Source: Anaerolineae bacterium
GTDB taxonomy: Bacteria > Chloroflexota > Anaerolineae > Anaerolineales > Villigracilaceae
Direction of reading: 5' to 3'
DNA: 10,274 bases
Assembly (NCBI GenBank): GCA_003694975.1
Contig: RFJH01000327.1
Coordinates: forward strand, 1-10,274
A program made the translations under genes and the position numbers. The notes under the pieces were generated by a model that made no database searches, was not told the origin of the DNA, and was given only the letters and a program-made list of their open reading frames with translations. Positions 1-6,638 of the stretch are shown in pieces. Every line of letters starts with the position of its first letter. The stretch's first letter is position 1.

Positions 1-16
1 CTTCCGGCAGAGGAAG
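1..16 (-). terminator. Possible truncated terminator hairpin after the DUF4870 gene
   Basis: Read on the minus strand, CTTCC and GGAAG form a 5-bp inverted repeat around a 6-base loop, beginning two bases after the TAG stop of the DUF4870 gene. The position suits an intrinsic terminator, but the window ends exactly here, so the following T-tract cannot be seen. A 5-bp stem alone is weak evidence. Confidence 0.2.
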
Positions 17-18
17 AA

Positions 19-348
19 CTACACCCAGCCTTGATTCTTGATAAAGTCGGTCACGAACGGCACCTGAACGTACTCACCCTGGTAAGCCTTGACGCCCCAA
101 TACACCATGGCGAACCATAACAGGACAGGGATACACAGGCCAATGATAGTGAAACTGAGAACGATGTACAAAACGAAGTCCACAACACCGAGTACCAACG
201 CCTGCATGCTATGGAACTTCAAAAACGGGCGTGCCTTTTTCTCTTCCATCAACATAATGATGAGAGGAACCAAAGGTGAGAAGATATATGCCAGCAACGC
301 CCACAACTTATCGTCGCTGGTGATTTCGGGGTTCATTTGTTCGTTCAT
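19..348 (-). CDS. DUF4870 family small membrane protein
   Basis: This 109-residue integral membrane protein matches the DUF4870 (Tic20-like fold) pattern. It has a short polar N-terminus, a hydrophobic segment at about residues 16-34, a charged loop with EEKK at 35-38, the family-typical FHSMQAL around 45-51, then two close hydrophobic segments over roughly 50-83. The C-terminus is short and ends in NQGWV. The start at 348 is supported by AGGAGG six bases upstream; an in-frame ATG four codons later is poorly placed. A candidate promoter lies in the 107-base gap to glpX, so it may be transcribed separately. The family is widespread and its biochemical role is not established. I can support membrane location, not a function. 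Confidence 0.85.
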   Translation of the reverse strand: MNEQMNPEITSDDKLWALLAYIFSPLVPLIIMLMEEKKARPFLKFHSMQALVLGVVDFVLYIVLSFTIIGLCIPVLLWFAMVYWGVKAYQGEYVQVPFVTDFIKNQGWV

Positions 349-398
349 GACTAGCCTCCTAAAGAAAAACTCTGAGTTGGTTGGGTAATTCTACGCCT

Positions 399-427
399 AT
401 TGTAGCGTCAATTATCAGAAAAAACAA
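399..427 (-). promoter_or_regulatory. Candidate sigma70-type promoter for the DUF4870 gene
   Basis: On the minus strand a -10-like TACAAT (399-404, five of six consensus bases) is preceded after exactly 17 bases by TTGTTT (422-427, three of six consensus bases). Transcription would start near 392, leaving a leader of about 45 bases before the ATG at 348. The region is AT-rich compared with the flanking genes, as expected for a promoter. The -35 match is poor, so this is a prediction only. Confidence 0.4.
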
Positions 428-447
428 CATTGCCAGAGTGGGATAGA

Positions 448-463
448 AGTACTGTTCAGTACT
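448..463 (-). repeat. 6-bp hairpin overlapping the glpX stop codon
   Basis: AGTACT-GAAC-AGTACT is a perfect 6-bp inverted repeat with a 4-base loop. The first arm covers the last glpX codons, and the T of the TGA stop is the last base of that arm. No T-tract follows directly (the nearest run of six T on the minus strand is at 418-423), so it is not a canonical intrinsic terminator. It could protect the mRNA 3' end or be chance. Confidence 0.45.
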
Positions 464-1439
464 CAATCGGGCTGAGTTTACGGAGTTTCTCCCAGCGATG
501 TGTGGCAAGAATGCGGCGCACCGTGCCGGTCAGACCGCGAACGACCAAGCTATCGGTATGTGCGCCACCGCCGAAATACTTCACCCCGCGCAGCAGTTCG
601 CCATCGGTAATGCCGGTGGCGGCGAAAAAGACATCATCGGAGGCCACGAGGTCATCCATGGTGAGCACCTTGTTAAAGTCATATCCCATCGCCTCACCGC
701 GGCGCAATTCGTCCTCATTACGGGCATACAACTTGCCCTGAATCTCCCCTCCCATAGCACGCAAGGCACAGGCCGCCAACACACCCTCCGGCGTACCTCC
801 AATGCCCAGAAGGACGTCAATCCCCGAATCGGGCCAGGCGGTCATCAACGCGCCGGCCACGTCACCATCCGGAATCAGGCGAATGCGCGCACCTGCCTCG
901 CGAATCTCCGCAATCAGAGCCTCATGGCGCGGTCGATCCAGAACAACGGTGGTCAAATCCCTCACCGACTTCTTTTTCGCTGCCGCGATCGCCTTCAAAT
1001 TCTCCGTAACCGAGGTCTCGATGTTGATGACCCCTTTGGCCTCCGGGCCCACCGCAATCTTGTTCATGTACACAAAAGGCCCCGGGTTGAACATCGTACC
1101 GCGCGGCGCAAGGGCGACCGTAGCAATCGCATTGGCACGACCAAAAGCAAGCGGACGCGTCCCGTCAATCGGGTCAACCGCCACATCCACCTGAGGGGGT
1201 GACCCGTTCCCAACCCGTTCGCCGTTGAAAAGCATCGGCGCCTCGTCCTTCTCCCCCTCACCGATCACGATCACACCATCCATAGAGACCGACTTGAGTA
1301 CGAGGCGCATGGCCTCCACTGCTGCCCGGTCGGCAGCAATCTTGTCACCGCGCCCCATGAAGCGACCGGCTGCCAGCGCAGCCGCCTCGGTCACGCGCAC
1401 CAACTCCAGTGCCAGATTGCGAGAGGGTTCACGATCCAT
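456..1439 (-). CDS. glpX: Class II fructose-1,6-bisphosphatase (GlpX)
   Basis: GlpX-type fructose-1,6-bisphosphatase removes the 1-phosphate of fructose 1,6-bisphosphate to give fructose 6-phosphate, the committed step of gluconeogenesis, in the cytosol and with divalent metal. The 327-residue length is normal for the family. Visible family motifs are IGEGEKDEAPML (59-70) and DPIDGT (89-94), which carry metal and phosphate ligands, then YMNKIAVG (124-131), IPDGDVAGALM (189-199), GGTPEG (214-219) and the C-terminal TGITDG (275-280). The frame stays open 61 codons further upstream, but that part lies over the end of cdsA and looks nothing like the family. The ATG at 1439 has GGAGG five bases before it and starts at the expected family N-terminus. 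It lies 28 bases after cdsA, so it is probably the last gene of that operon. Some class II enzymes in autotrophs also act on sedoheptulose 1,7-bisphosphate; I cannot tell from sequence. Confidence 0.96.
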   Translation of the reverse strand: MDREPSRNLALELVRVTEAAALAAGRFMGRGDKIAADRAAVEAMRLVLKSVSMDGVIVIGEGEKDEAPMLFNGERVGNGSPPQVDVAVDPIDGTRPLAFGRANAIATVALAPRGTMFNPGPFVYMNKIAVGPEAKGVINIETSVTENLKAIAAAKKKSVRDLTTVVLDRPRHEALIAEIREAGARIRLIPDGDVAGALMTAWPDSGIDVLLGIGGTPEGVLAACALRAMGGEIQGKLYARNEDELRRGEAMGYDFNKVLTMDDLVASDDVFFAATGITDGELLRGVKYFGGGAHTDSLVVRGLTGTVRRILATHRWEKLRKLSPIEY

Positions 1440-1462
1440 TCCGTCCTCCAGAGATTGTTTCG

Positions 1463-1478
1463 GCGGGTCAAAACCCGC
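1463..1478 (-). repeat. 6-bp hairpin overlapping the cdsA stop codon
   Basis: GCGGGT-TTTG-ACCCGC forms a perfect 6-bp GC-rich stem with a 4-base loop. The TGA stop of cdsA begins in the loop and ends in the second arm. No T-tract follows and the glpX ribosome binding site starts 14 bases downstream, so a terminator role is unlikely. A role in mRNA stability or in setting the cdsA/glpX ratio is conceivable. Confidence 0.5.
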
Positions 1479-2289
1479 GCACATGCTGCAGCCACAGGAC
1501 CAGGGGATAGCCCAGGGCGGCAGCCCATAGCCAGGAGTCAACCCGGTCGAACACTCCACCATGACCCGGGAACAGGTTCCCCGAATCCTTAACGCCCACC
1601 CAACGCTTGAACATGCTTTCACCGAGGTCGCCCAGCGTGGTAAAGAGCGAGAGAACCAGGCCGATTATCGCACCGCTCCACATCGGCACATCGAGGAGGT
1701 CAAATCGCTTCCACAACCAGGCAAACAAGACGCCCCCCAAGGTGCCAACCACCACGCCGGCCCAGTACCCCTCCCAAGACTTCTTCGGACTCAAACGCGG
1801 ACTGAGGCGATGCCTCCCCCAACGGACGCCGACGAAGTACGCTCCCGAATCGGCCAGCCAGACGGGGAGGAGCACCAGGAACAGCCACCATATCCCCCCG
1901 GGGAGGTTACGCACATCCAGCAAATAAGCCCCCACCCATCCCAGGTAAACGATCCCCCCTACGGTCAAAGCGAAATCAAGCGCGGCCTCATCACGGCCGC
2001 GCTCGTATCTCATCAGGTGAATACCCATCGCCAACAACACCAACACGGTGAGGGTCTCCTCTGCCCACAGCGGGAACAACGCACGCGCCGTCAAAATCGC
2101 CAACACCCCTCCCACTGTAAGCACAGACAACGGTTGATAGTGTGCTCGCCGGCACAGACGGCTATACTCCCAGGACGCCACACCGAGGAAAAAAGCGATC
2201 AACAGGAGATAGGGTATTCCCCCCACAAAGATCGCCGGCAGGCCTACGGCAGCAAGGATAACGGCAGTAACAACGCGCCTAGCCAGCAT
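1468..2289 (-). CDS. cdsA: Phosphatidate cytidylyltransferase (CDP-diglyceride synthase)
   Basis: CdsA makes CDP-diacylglycerol from phosphatidic acid and CTP, the precursor of all bacterial phospholipid head-group chemistry, in the cytoplasmic membrane. The 273-residue protein is strongly hydrophobic, with about seven membrane segments. It carries the conserved D147-S-G-A-Y-F block and the diagnostic C-terminal signature from S225 to D251: SxFKR, KD (234-235), PGHGG (241-245) and DRxD (248-251). The longest open frame starts at 2346, but MLARR at 2289 begins the first membrane helix directly, matching the family. The preceding 19 residues would lie entirely inside uppS. The chosen start overlaps the end of uppS by 11 bases in another frame, which suggests translational coupling. 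The Shine-Dalgarno is weak (AAGG close to the ATG). This is the third gene of the frr-uppS-cdsA series. Confidence 0.96.
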   Translation of the reverse strand: MLARRVVTAVILAAVGLPAIFVGGIPYLLLIAFFLGVASWEYSRLCRRAHYQPLSVLTVGGVLAILTARALFPLWAEETLTVLVLLAMGIHLMRYERGRDEAALDFALTVGGIVYLGWVGAYLLDVRNLPGGIWWLFLVLLPVWLADSGAYFVGVRWGRHRLSPRLSPKKSWEGYWAGVVVGTLGGVLFAWLWKRFDLLDVPMWSGAIIGLVLSLFTTLGDLGESMFKRWVGVKDSGNLFPGHGGVFDRVDSWLWAAALGYPLVLWLQHVRGF

Positions 2290-3046
2290 GTACCTTATCT
2301 TCCACCGCCGGAGAGATGCCACCAAAACGACGGTCGCGTTGGGCATACGCCTCCAGAGCGCGGCGAAACTCCTCTTTATCGAAATCCGGCCAATACGTCG
2401 GCGTGACGTACCACTCCGCGTAGGCCGCCTGCCAGATCAAAAAGTTGCTGATGCGTAATTCGCCCGAGGTACGGATGATCAAATCCGGATCCGGCACACC
2501 CGCCGTAAAGAGATAGCGGCTTACCAATTCAGCAGTCACATCTTCTGCTTTGACCCCGTCGCGAATCATGCGCTGGATTGCACAAACAATCTCATCCCGT
2601 CCACCGTAATTAAAGGCCACGTTCAGAATCAAACGGTCGTTATCTTTCGTCCGTTCAATCGCCTGCAACACCTTCTCCTGCAGGCGAGGGTCCAGACGCT
2701 CCAGACGACCGATGTGGCGCAACTGCACCCCTTCCTTGTCCAGTTCATCCAACTCGCGGTCAATCACATCCTCCAGAATCCGCATCAGTCCCCGCACTTC
2801 CTCCGGAGGGCGCCCCCAATTCTCGGTGGAAAAAGCGTAAATCGTCAGGTATTTGATGCCGAACTCCACACTGGCACGCAAAATCCGGCGCAGGTTCTCT
2901 GTGCCCGCTCGATGGCCGGCCAGACGTGGCAAACCTCGCGCGAGCGCCCAGCGTCCGTTCCCATCCATAATAATAGCAACGTGACGCGGGATCTTGTCGG
3001 GGGGAATAGTGTCTATCTTGCTATCACTTTCGGCCATCGAATGCAT
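2279..3046 (-). CDS. uppS: Isoprenyl transferase (undecaprenyl diphosphate synthase)
   Basis: This cis-prenyltransferase extends farnesyl diphosphate with isopentenyl diphosphate to the C55 lipid carrier used for peptidoglycan and other envelope glycans; it is cytosolic and membrane-associated. The 255-residue protein has all family blocks: HVAIIMDGNGRWA (22-34) with catalytic D28, GHRAG (44-48), YAFSTENWGRP (70-80), FNYGGRDEI (145-153) and the C-terminal IRTSGELRISNFLIWQ (191-206). The latter contains the diphosphate-binding R192 and R198, and metal-binding E211 follows. The ATG at 3046 lies six bases after the frr stop. A second ATG at 3037 is equally possible because neither has a strong Shine-Dalgarno. 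The end overlaps cdsA. In some organisms a near-identical enzyme makes C50 or shorter products, so chain length is inferred, not seen. Confidence 0.96.
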   Translation of the reverse strand: MHSMAESDSKIDTIPPDKIPRHVAIIMDGNGRWALARGLPRLAGHRAGTENLRRILRASVEFGIKYLTIYAFSTENWGRPPEEVRGLMRILEDVIDRELDELDKEGVQLRHIGRLERLDPRLQEKVLQAIERTKDNDRLILNVAFNYGGRDEIVCAIQRMIRDGVKAEDVTAELVSRYLFTAGVPDPDLIIRTSGELRISNFLIWQAAYAEWYVTPTYWPDFDKEEFRRALEAYAQRDRRFGGISPAVEDKVHAG

Positions 3047-3052
3047 CCAACT

Positions 3053-3610
3053 TCACACTTCCAGAATCTCTTCTTCTTTACGCTGACCGGCTTTGTCAAT
3101 CTCCTCGATAAACCGATCTGTCACCTTCTGCAACTCATCCTCACCGCGCTTGCGGTCGTCCTCGGAAATCATCTTTTCATTCTCGAACTCTCGCAGGGTC
3201 TTTATCAAATCACGGCGGACATTACGCACCGCGACGCGCGCCTCCTCCATCCGGTGGTGCACGACGCGCACCAGTTCCTTGCGACGCTCTTCCGTCAGGG
3301 GAGGAAGGTTAAGCCGAATGTTCTTACCGTCGTTGTTCGGCGTCAGACCAAGATCAGAGGCCAATATTGCCCGCTCAATGCCTTTGAGCACCGCCGGATC
3401 AAAAGGCTTGATCAACAACGTGCGCGGCTCCGGGACACTGATCGTCGCCAGTTGCTTGAGAGGAGTCGGCACACCGTAATACTCCACCGTCAGATTCTCG
3501 ACCAACGCCGGGCTGGCACGACCGGTGCGTATCCCGGCCAATTCCGCCGTCAAAGCCTGGACGGCGCCCTGCATACGGGTCTCGGCTTCTTTAAGAACGT
3601 CTTTGATCAC
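3053..3610 (-). CDS. frr: Ribosome recycling factor
   Basis: RRF works with EF-G to split the post-termination ribosome complex so that subunits can be reused; it is essential in bacteria and cytosolic. With the GTG at 3610 the protein has 185 residues, exactly the usual RRF length, and begins (M)IKDVLKEAE as family members do. The block ELAGIRTGRASPALVENLTV (23-42) and YYG (44-46) sit in the first domain I helix and turn. LKQLATISVPEPRTL follows, and the C-terminal helix runs from RRDLIKTLREFE to the end. A longer frame from a TTG at 3640 adds ten atypical residues and has no ribosome binding site at the right distance. The GTG start has AGGAGGT four bases upstream. It is the first gene of frr-uppS-cdsA-glpX. 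In many bacteria pyrH precedes frr; here it does not, as the upstream neighbour is the molybdenum hydroxylase gene. Confidence 0.97.
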   Translation of the reverse strand: MIKDVLKEAETRMQGAVQALTAELAGIRTGRASPALVENLTVEYYGVPTPLKQLATISVPEPRTLLIKPFDPAVLKGIERAILASDLGLTPNNDGKNIRLNLPPLTEERRKELVRVVHHRMEEARVAVRNVRRDLIKTLREFENEKMISEDDRKRGEDELQKVTDRFIEEIDKAGQRKEEEILEV

Positions 3611-3614
3611 CTCA

Positions 3615-3621
3615 ACCTCCT
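3615..3621 (-). promoter_or_regulatory. Strong ribosome binding site fixing the frr start
   Basis: AGGAGGT lies four bases before the GTG at 3610 (five counted from AGGAGG). It sits downstream of the competing TTG at 3640, which rules that start out as the main one. Confidence 0.85.
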
Positions 3622-3637
3622 GCTTGGCTGGCGGATT

Positions 3638-3659
3638 CAAGTATACCCCAAGAATACCC
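3638..3659 (-). repeat. 11-bp tandem repeat covering the candidate frr -10 region
   Basis: On the minus strand GGGTATTCTTG is followed directly by GGGTATACTTG; ten of eleven positions agree. The second copy contains TATACT (3640-3645), five of six bases of a -10 element. That would start transcription roughly 20-25 bases before the frr GTG. The first copy contains TATTCT. No good -35 element is seen 16-18 bases upstream. The 11-bp period is close to one helical turn, so the pair might be an operator, or a duplicated -10. Confidence 0.4.
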
Positions 3660-3719
3660 TAAAATCGGAAAATACGCCATGCCCTCTCCTCAGCCATCCG
3701 TAGAAACTTCACACCCCAC

Positions 3720-3771
3720 AAAAAGTGACAAAACGCGCGAATTGATGTGAGAGAGGGACCTCTTTCGTCAC
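3720..3771 (-). terminator. Probable intrinsic terminator of the molybdenum hydroxylase gene
   Basis: On the minus strand GTGACGAAA (3763-3771) pairs with TTTTGTCAC (3725-3733). This is a 9-bp stem with one G-U pair, followed at once by five T residues (3720-3724). The loop is long (29 bases) but contains a small internal inverted repeat, AGAG/CTCT at about 3752-3763, which shares one base with the outer stem. The first arm includes the TGA stop of the hydroxylase. It lies between that gene and the candidate frr promoter, where a transcription boundary is expected. The long loop and modest GC content keep this tentative. Confidence 0.45.
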
Positions 3772-6578
3772 GATGCCTCACGCAACGCACGCGCAATCTC
3801 TTCTTGATCCACCGGCAGGCGCTCCACGCGCACCCCAACGGCATGGTAAATGGCATTTGCAATCGCCGGCGCGGTGGGGATGCTCACAATCTCACCGATC
3901 CCCTTCGCACCATACGGCCCCGCCTCGACCGGATGCTCCACGATGATCGAGATGATTTCCGGCATGTGCAGGATAGACGGGATGCGATAGCGCGCCAGGC
4001 GGTCGGTCACGACGCGGCCTTCTTCGAGGACAAAACGTTCGGTCAGGGCCGTGCCGATGCCCATCATCACCCCGCCTTCCATCTGTCCTTTCAACCCCAG
4101 CGGATTGACCGCCGTACCCACATCGTTGGCCGTGATCACGCGCACCACGCGCACCTCGCCGGTGAGCGTATCCACTTCCACCTCGGCAGCCTGGGCGGCG
4201 AAGGCGAAAGCAAAGTGCATATCGCCCCCCTCTCCGAGTGGACGCGTCTCCGGCGCCCAGTATTCGTAGAGGGCGCGCGGTTCCTGACCCTGCGCCTTCA
4301 TCAGTTGCACCACTTCGCCCAGCGGAACCGACGTCCCATTCACCTGCGCGAGGCCCTCCACAAAGCGCACCTCCTGGGGCGGGCAATCGTAACGCTCGGC
4401 CAGGGCAGAAGCCATTGCGGCACGAAGGGTCTGCGCGGCCATGCGCGCTGCGTTGCCGCTGACAAACGTCTGGCGGGAGGCCGTCGTTGGGCCACCATCG
4501 GGGGTCCGATCGGTATCCATGACCAGCACGCGCACGCGTTCCGGCGGCAGGGAAAGTTCTTCGGCGACAATCAACTGCAACACAGAGACCAACCCCTGCC
4601 CGAGTTCGGCGGAGGACGTGCGCACCTCGGCCACGCCATCTGGATAGAGTTCCACCTCGGCGGCGGCCTTATCCGGCGCGCCCCCGCCCAGGCCGGTGTT
4701 CTTGAAGGCTACGGCGACTCCCCAGGCACGCACCTTGTGCGGAGCGCCCTCCACCGGGCGCGGCGCGAAGGGGTCCGTGCCGCCGCTCAGACGGCGCATC
4801 TCCGCCTCCACCCGTTCGATGCACTCCAGCAACCCCACGCTCTCACGCAAGACCTGCCCGGTGCTCGTCGTCGAGCCCACGCGCAGCGCGTTGAGGCGGC
4901 GCAGTTCGACCGGGTCCATCTTCAGGGTCGCGGCGAGTTCGTCCATCATGCTCTCGATAGCGAACGCGGACTGGGTCACGCCAAACCCCCGAAACGCGCC
5001 CGCCGGTGGGTTGTTGGTGTAGACGGCGTAGCAATCGGCGCGCACGTGAGGCACATCGTAGGGGCCGGCGGAGTGCGTCGTCGCGCGCGCCATGACCTTC
5101 GTCCCCAGCGAGGCGTACGCGCCCGTATCGCCGTAGAGTTCCGTCTCGATGGCGGTCAGCCGCCCGTCTCGCCGCGCGCCCACCTTCACACGGATCTCCG
5201 TCGCGTGGCGCTTCGGATGGACGAGCAGGCTCTCGTGACGGTCGAAGAGCAGTTTCACCGGACGTCCGGTCGCGTGCGCCAGAAGCGCGGCGTGGATCTG
5301 CCCGGCGATGTCTTCTTTTCCGCCAAAGCCGCCTCCCATCGTCTGCCCCACGATGCGCACCCGTTCCTGAGGCCATCCCAGGGCGCGCGCCACCTGGGCA
5401 CGGTCGGCGTAGGGGATCTGCGAGCCAACATACACTTCCATCCGCCCGTCTTCCGTAGGGACGGCAATGCTGCACTCCGGCTCCAGGAAGGCATGATCGT
5501 ATGTTGGGGTGAAGAACGTCCGCTCCAGAACGACATCGGCCTCCGCGAAGCCGATCTCCACATCTCCTTTGCGGACCTTGATGTGCTCCAGCAGGTTGCC
5601 GCCGGGATGCAGTTCCGGCGCGTCGGGACGAAGGGCCTGACGCGGCCCCGAAAGGACGGGCTGCGGATCGAACTCGACCTCGATGAGGCCCGCCGCCCGA
5701 TCGGCGATTTCCTGGCTCTCGGCAGCGACCAGGGCAATCGCATCCCCCACGTAACGCACCCGCTCTCCGACCCCCACCAGCACAGGCCAGTCGTCGCGTA
5801 TCAGGCCGTGACGGTTCTCGCCGGGGACATCCTCGGCGGTCAGCACGGCGTGGACTCCGGGCAGGGCACGCGCCTTGCCGACGTCCACGCGGCGTACGAT
5901 GGCATGGGGCACTCCGGCGCGGCGGACGCGCGCGTAGAGCATGCCCTCGAAGGCGAGGTCATCGGTGAAACGCGCCTGCCCGGTGACTTTCGCCACCGCG
6001 TCCGGGCGCACCTGCGGATGGCCGACGAGGTGACCCGCACGTGCCGAGGAGGGAAGCGAGGGCGGCTGCACGGGTTCCCCCGTCCGCAAGGCGTGGGCTG
6101 CGGCCAAAACGGCGTTTTCGATGGAAGGATAGCCCCCACAGCGGCACAGAGTGTCCTTCAATGCGTGGCGAATCTCCTCGCGCGTGGGATTTGGATTGCG
6201 CTGCAAAAGGGCGTAGGCCGTCATAATCTGGCCGGGGATGCAAAAACCACACTGCACCGCGCCGTGCAGGATGAAGGCTTCTTGCAAAGGGTGGAGCGTC
6301 TCCTCCCCTTTTTCTTTGGCCGAAAGCAAAGAGGATACCCCCTCGATGGTAAGTACCTCACGACCCTCGGCGCGTTCGGCAGGGTAGATGCAAGAGAGCA
6401 CCGGTTCACCATCCACCAGGACGGTACAGGCCCCACACTCGGCCTCCTCGCAGCCGATCTTCGTGCCGGTCAGACGGAGACGCTTGCGCAGCACATCGGC
6501 CAGAGTCTCTCCGGGGGTGATGGAGAGACGATACTTCTGTCCGTTAACGGTAAATGAGAGGGGATGTTGGCTTGTCAT
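3768..6578 (-). CDS. Molybdenum hydroxylase, fused [2Fe-2S] and molybdopterin domains (xanthine dehydrogenase / aldehyde oxidoreductase family)
   Basis: The 936-residue enzyme of the xanthine oxidase family would hydroxylate a purine, N-heterocycle or aldehyde with water and pass electrons through two [2Fe-2S] clusters. The first cluster ligands are C43, C48, C51 and C63; the second are C110, C113, C145 and C147 (CxxC...CxC). Molybdopterin domains follow from about residue 185, with GGGFGGKED (415-423), AFRGFG (528-533), ELGQG (658-662) and GAKGIGE (890-896); E896 is the expected catalytic base. From memory of bovine xanthine dehydrogenase, E422, R498 and F532 align with E802, R880 and F914, favouring a purine-type substrate over aldehydes. 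There is no FAD domain or neighbouring FAD subunit. The layout resembles Desulfovibrio aldehyde oxidoreductase and the annotated selenium-dependent xanthine dehydrogenase group. The start is ATG 6578 with a weak GGTG Shine-Dalgarno, 60 bases after the DUF1385 gene. No XdhC-like maturation gene is in the window. Confidence 0.93.
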   Translation of the reverse strand: MTSQHPLSFTVNGQKYRLSITPGETLADVLRKRLRLTGTKIGCEEAECGACTVLVDGEPVLSCIYPAERAEGREVLTIEGVSSLLSAKEKGEETLHPLQEAFILHGAVQCGFCIPGQIMTAYALLQRNPNPTREEIRHALKDTLCRCGGYPSIENAVLAAAHALRTGEPVQPPSLPSSARAGHLVGHPQVRPDAVAKVTGQARFTDDLAFEGMLYARVRRAGVPHAIVRRVDVGKARALPGVHAVLTAEDVPGENRHGLIRDDWPVLVGVGERVRYVGDAIALVAAESQEIADRAAGLIEVEFDPQPVLSGPRQALRPDAPELHPGGNLLEHIKVRKGDVEIGFAEADVVLERTFFTPTYDHAFLEPECSIAVPTEDGRMEVYVGSQIPYADRAQVARALGWPQERVRIVGQTMGGGFGGKEDIAGQIHAALLAHATGRPVKLLFDRHESLLVHPKRHATEIRVKVGARRDGRLTAIETELYGDTGAYASLGTKVMARATTHSAGPYDVPHVRADCYAVYTNNPPAGAFRGFGVTQSAFAIESMMDELAATLKMDPVELRRLNALRVGSTTSTGQVLRESVGLLECIERVEAEMRRLSGGTDPFAPRPVEGAPHKVRAWGVAVAFKNTGLGGGAPDKAAAEVELYPDGVAEVRTSSAELGQGLVSVLQLIVAEELSLPPERVRVLVMDTDRTPDGGPTTASRQTFVSGNAARMAAQTLRAAMASALAERYDCPPQEVRFVEGLAQVNGTSVPLGEVVQLMKAQGQEPRALYEYWAPETRPLGEGGDMHFAFAFAAQAAEVEVDTLTGEVRVVRVITANDVGTAVNPLGLKGQMEGGVMMGIGTALTERFVLEEGRVVTDRLARYRIPSILHMPEIISIIVEHPVEAGPYGAKGIGEIVSIPTAPAIANAIYHAVGVRVERLPVDQEEIARALREAS

Positions 6579-6638
6579 AGCGAAAGCACCAGCGCAAAAA
6601 GATGAGTACCAGGCTCGGGACGCGGAAGAACGCCCGGG

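Noticed and set aside
349..455. Search for an RNA gene or riboswitch in the largest promoter-bearing gaps (349-455 and 3646-3719)
   Set aside because: I see promoter-like and repeat elements only; no tRNA-like cloverleaf or conserved riboswitch core.
1440..1622. 61-residue N-terminal extension of glpX
   Set aside because: It lies over the cdsA 3' end, does not resemble GlpX, and the ATG at 1439 has its own GGAGG and the family N-terminus.
1561..2406. 281-codon plus-strand frame opposite cdsA
   Set aside because: The translation is rich in Gln, His and Pro with no recognisable domain. The opposite strand carries the full CdsA signature.
2714..3703. 329-codon plus-strand frame opposite uppS and frr
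   Set aside because: It spans two real minus-strand genes with perfect family motifs and has no plausible domain itself.
3768..3770. In-frame TGA codons followed or spanned by hairpins considered as selenocysteine sites
   Set aside because: Bacterial SECIS hairpins lie just downstream of the UGA, whereas these stems include the stop. The proteins are already full length at these TGA codons.
3659..3862. 67-codon minus-strand frame across the hydroxylase/frr gap
   Set aside because: It begins inside the hydroxylase gene in another frame, runs through the probable terminator, and has no family-like sequence.
3747..6557. 936-codon plus-strand open frame antisense to the molybdenum hydroxylase gene
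   Set aside because: It is exactly in codon register with the real gene, so it is open simply because the real gene avoids TTA, CTA and TCA codons, as GC-rich genes do. Its translation is His/Arg-rich with no domain, while the minus strand has every catalytic motif.
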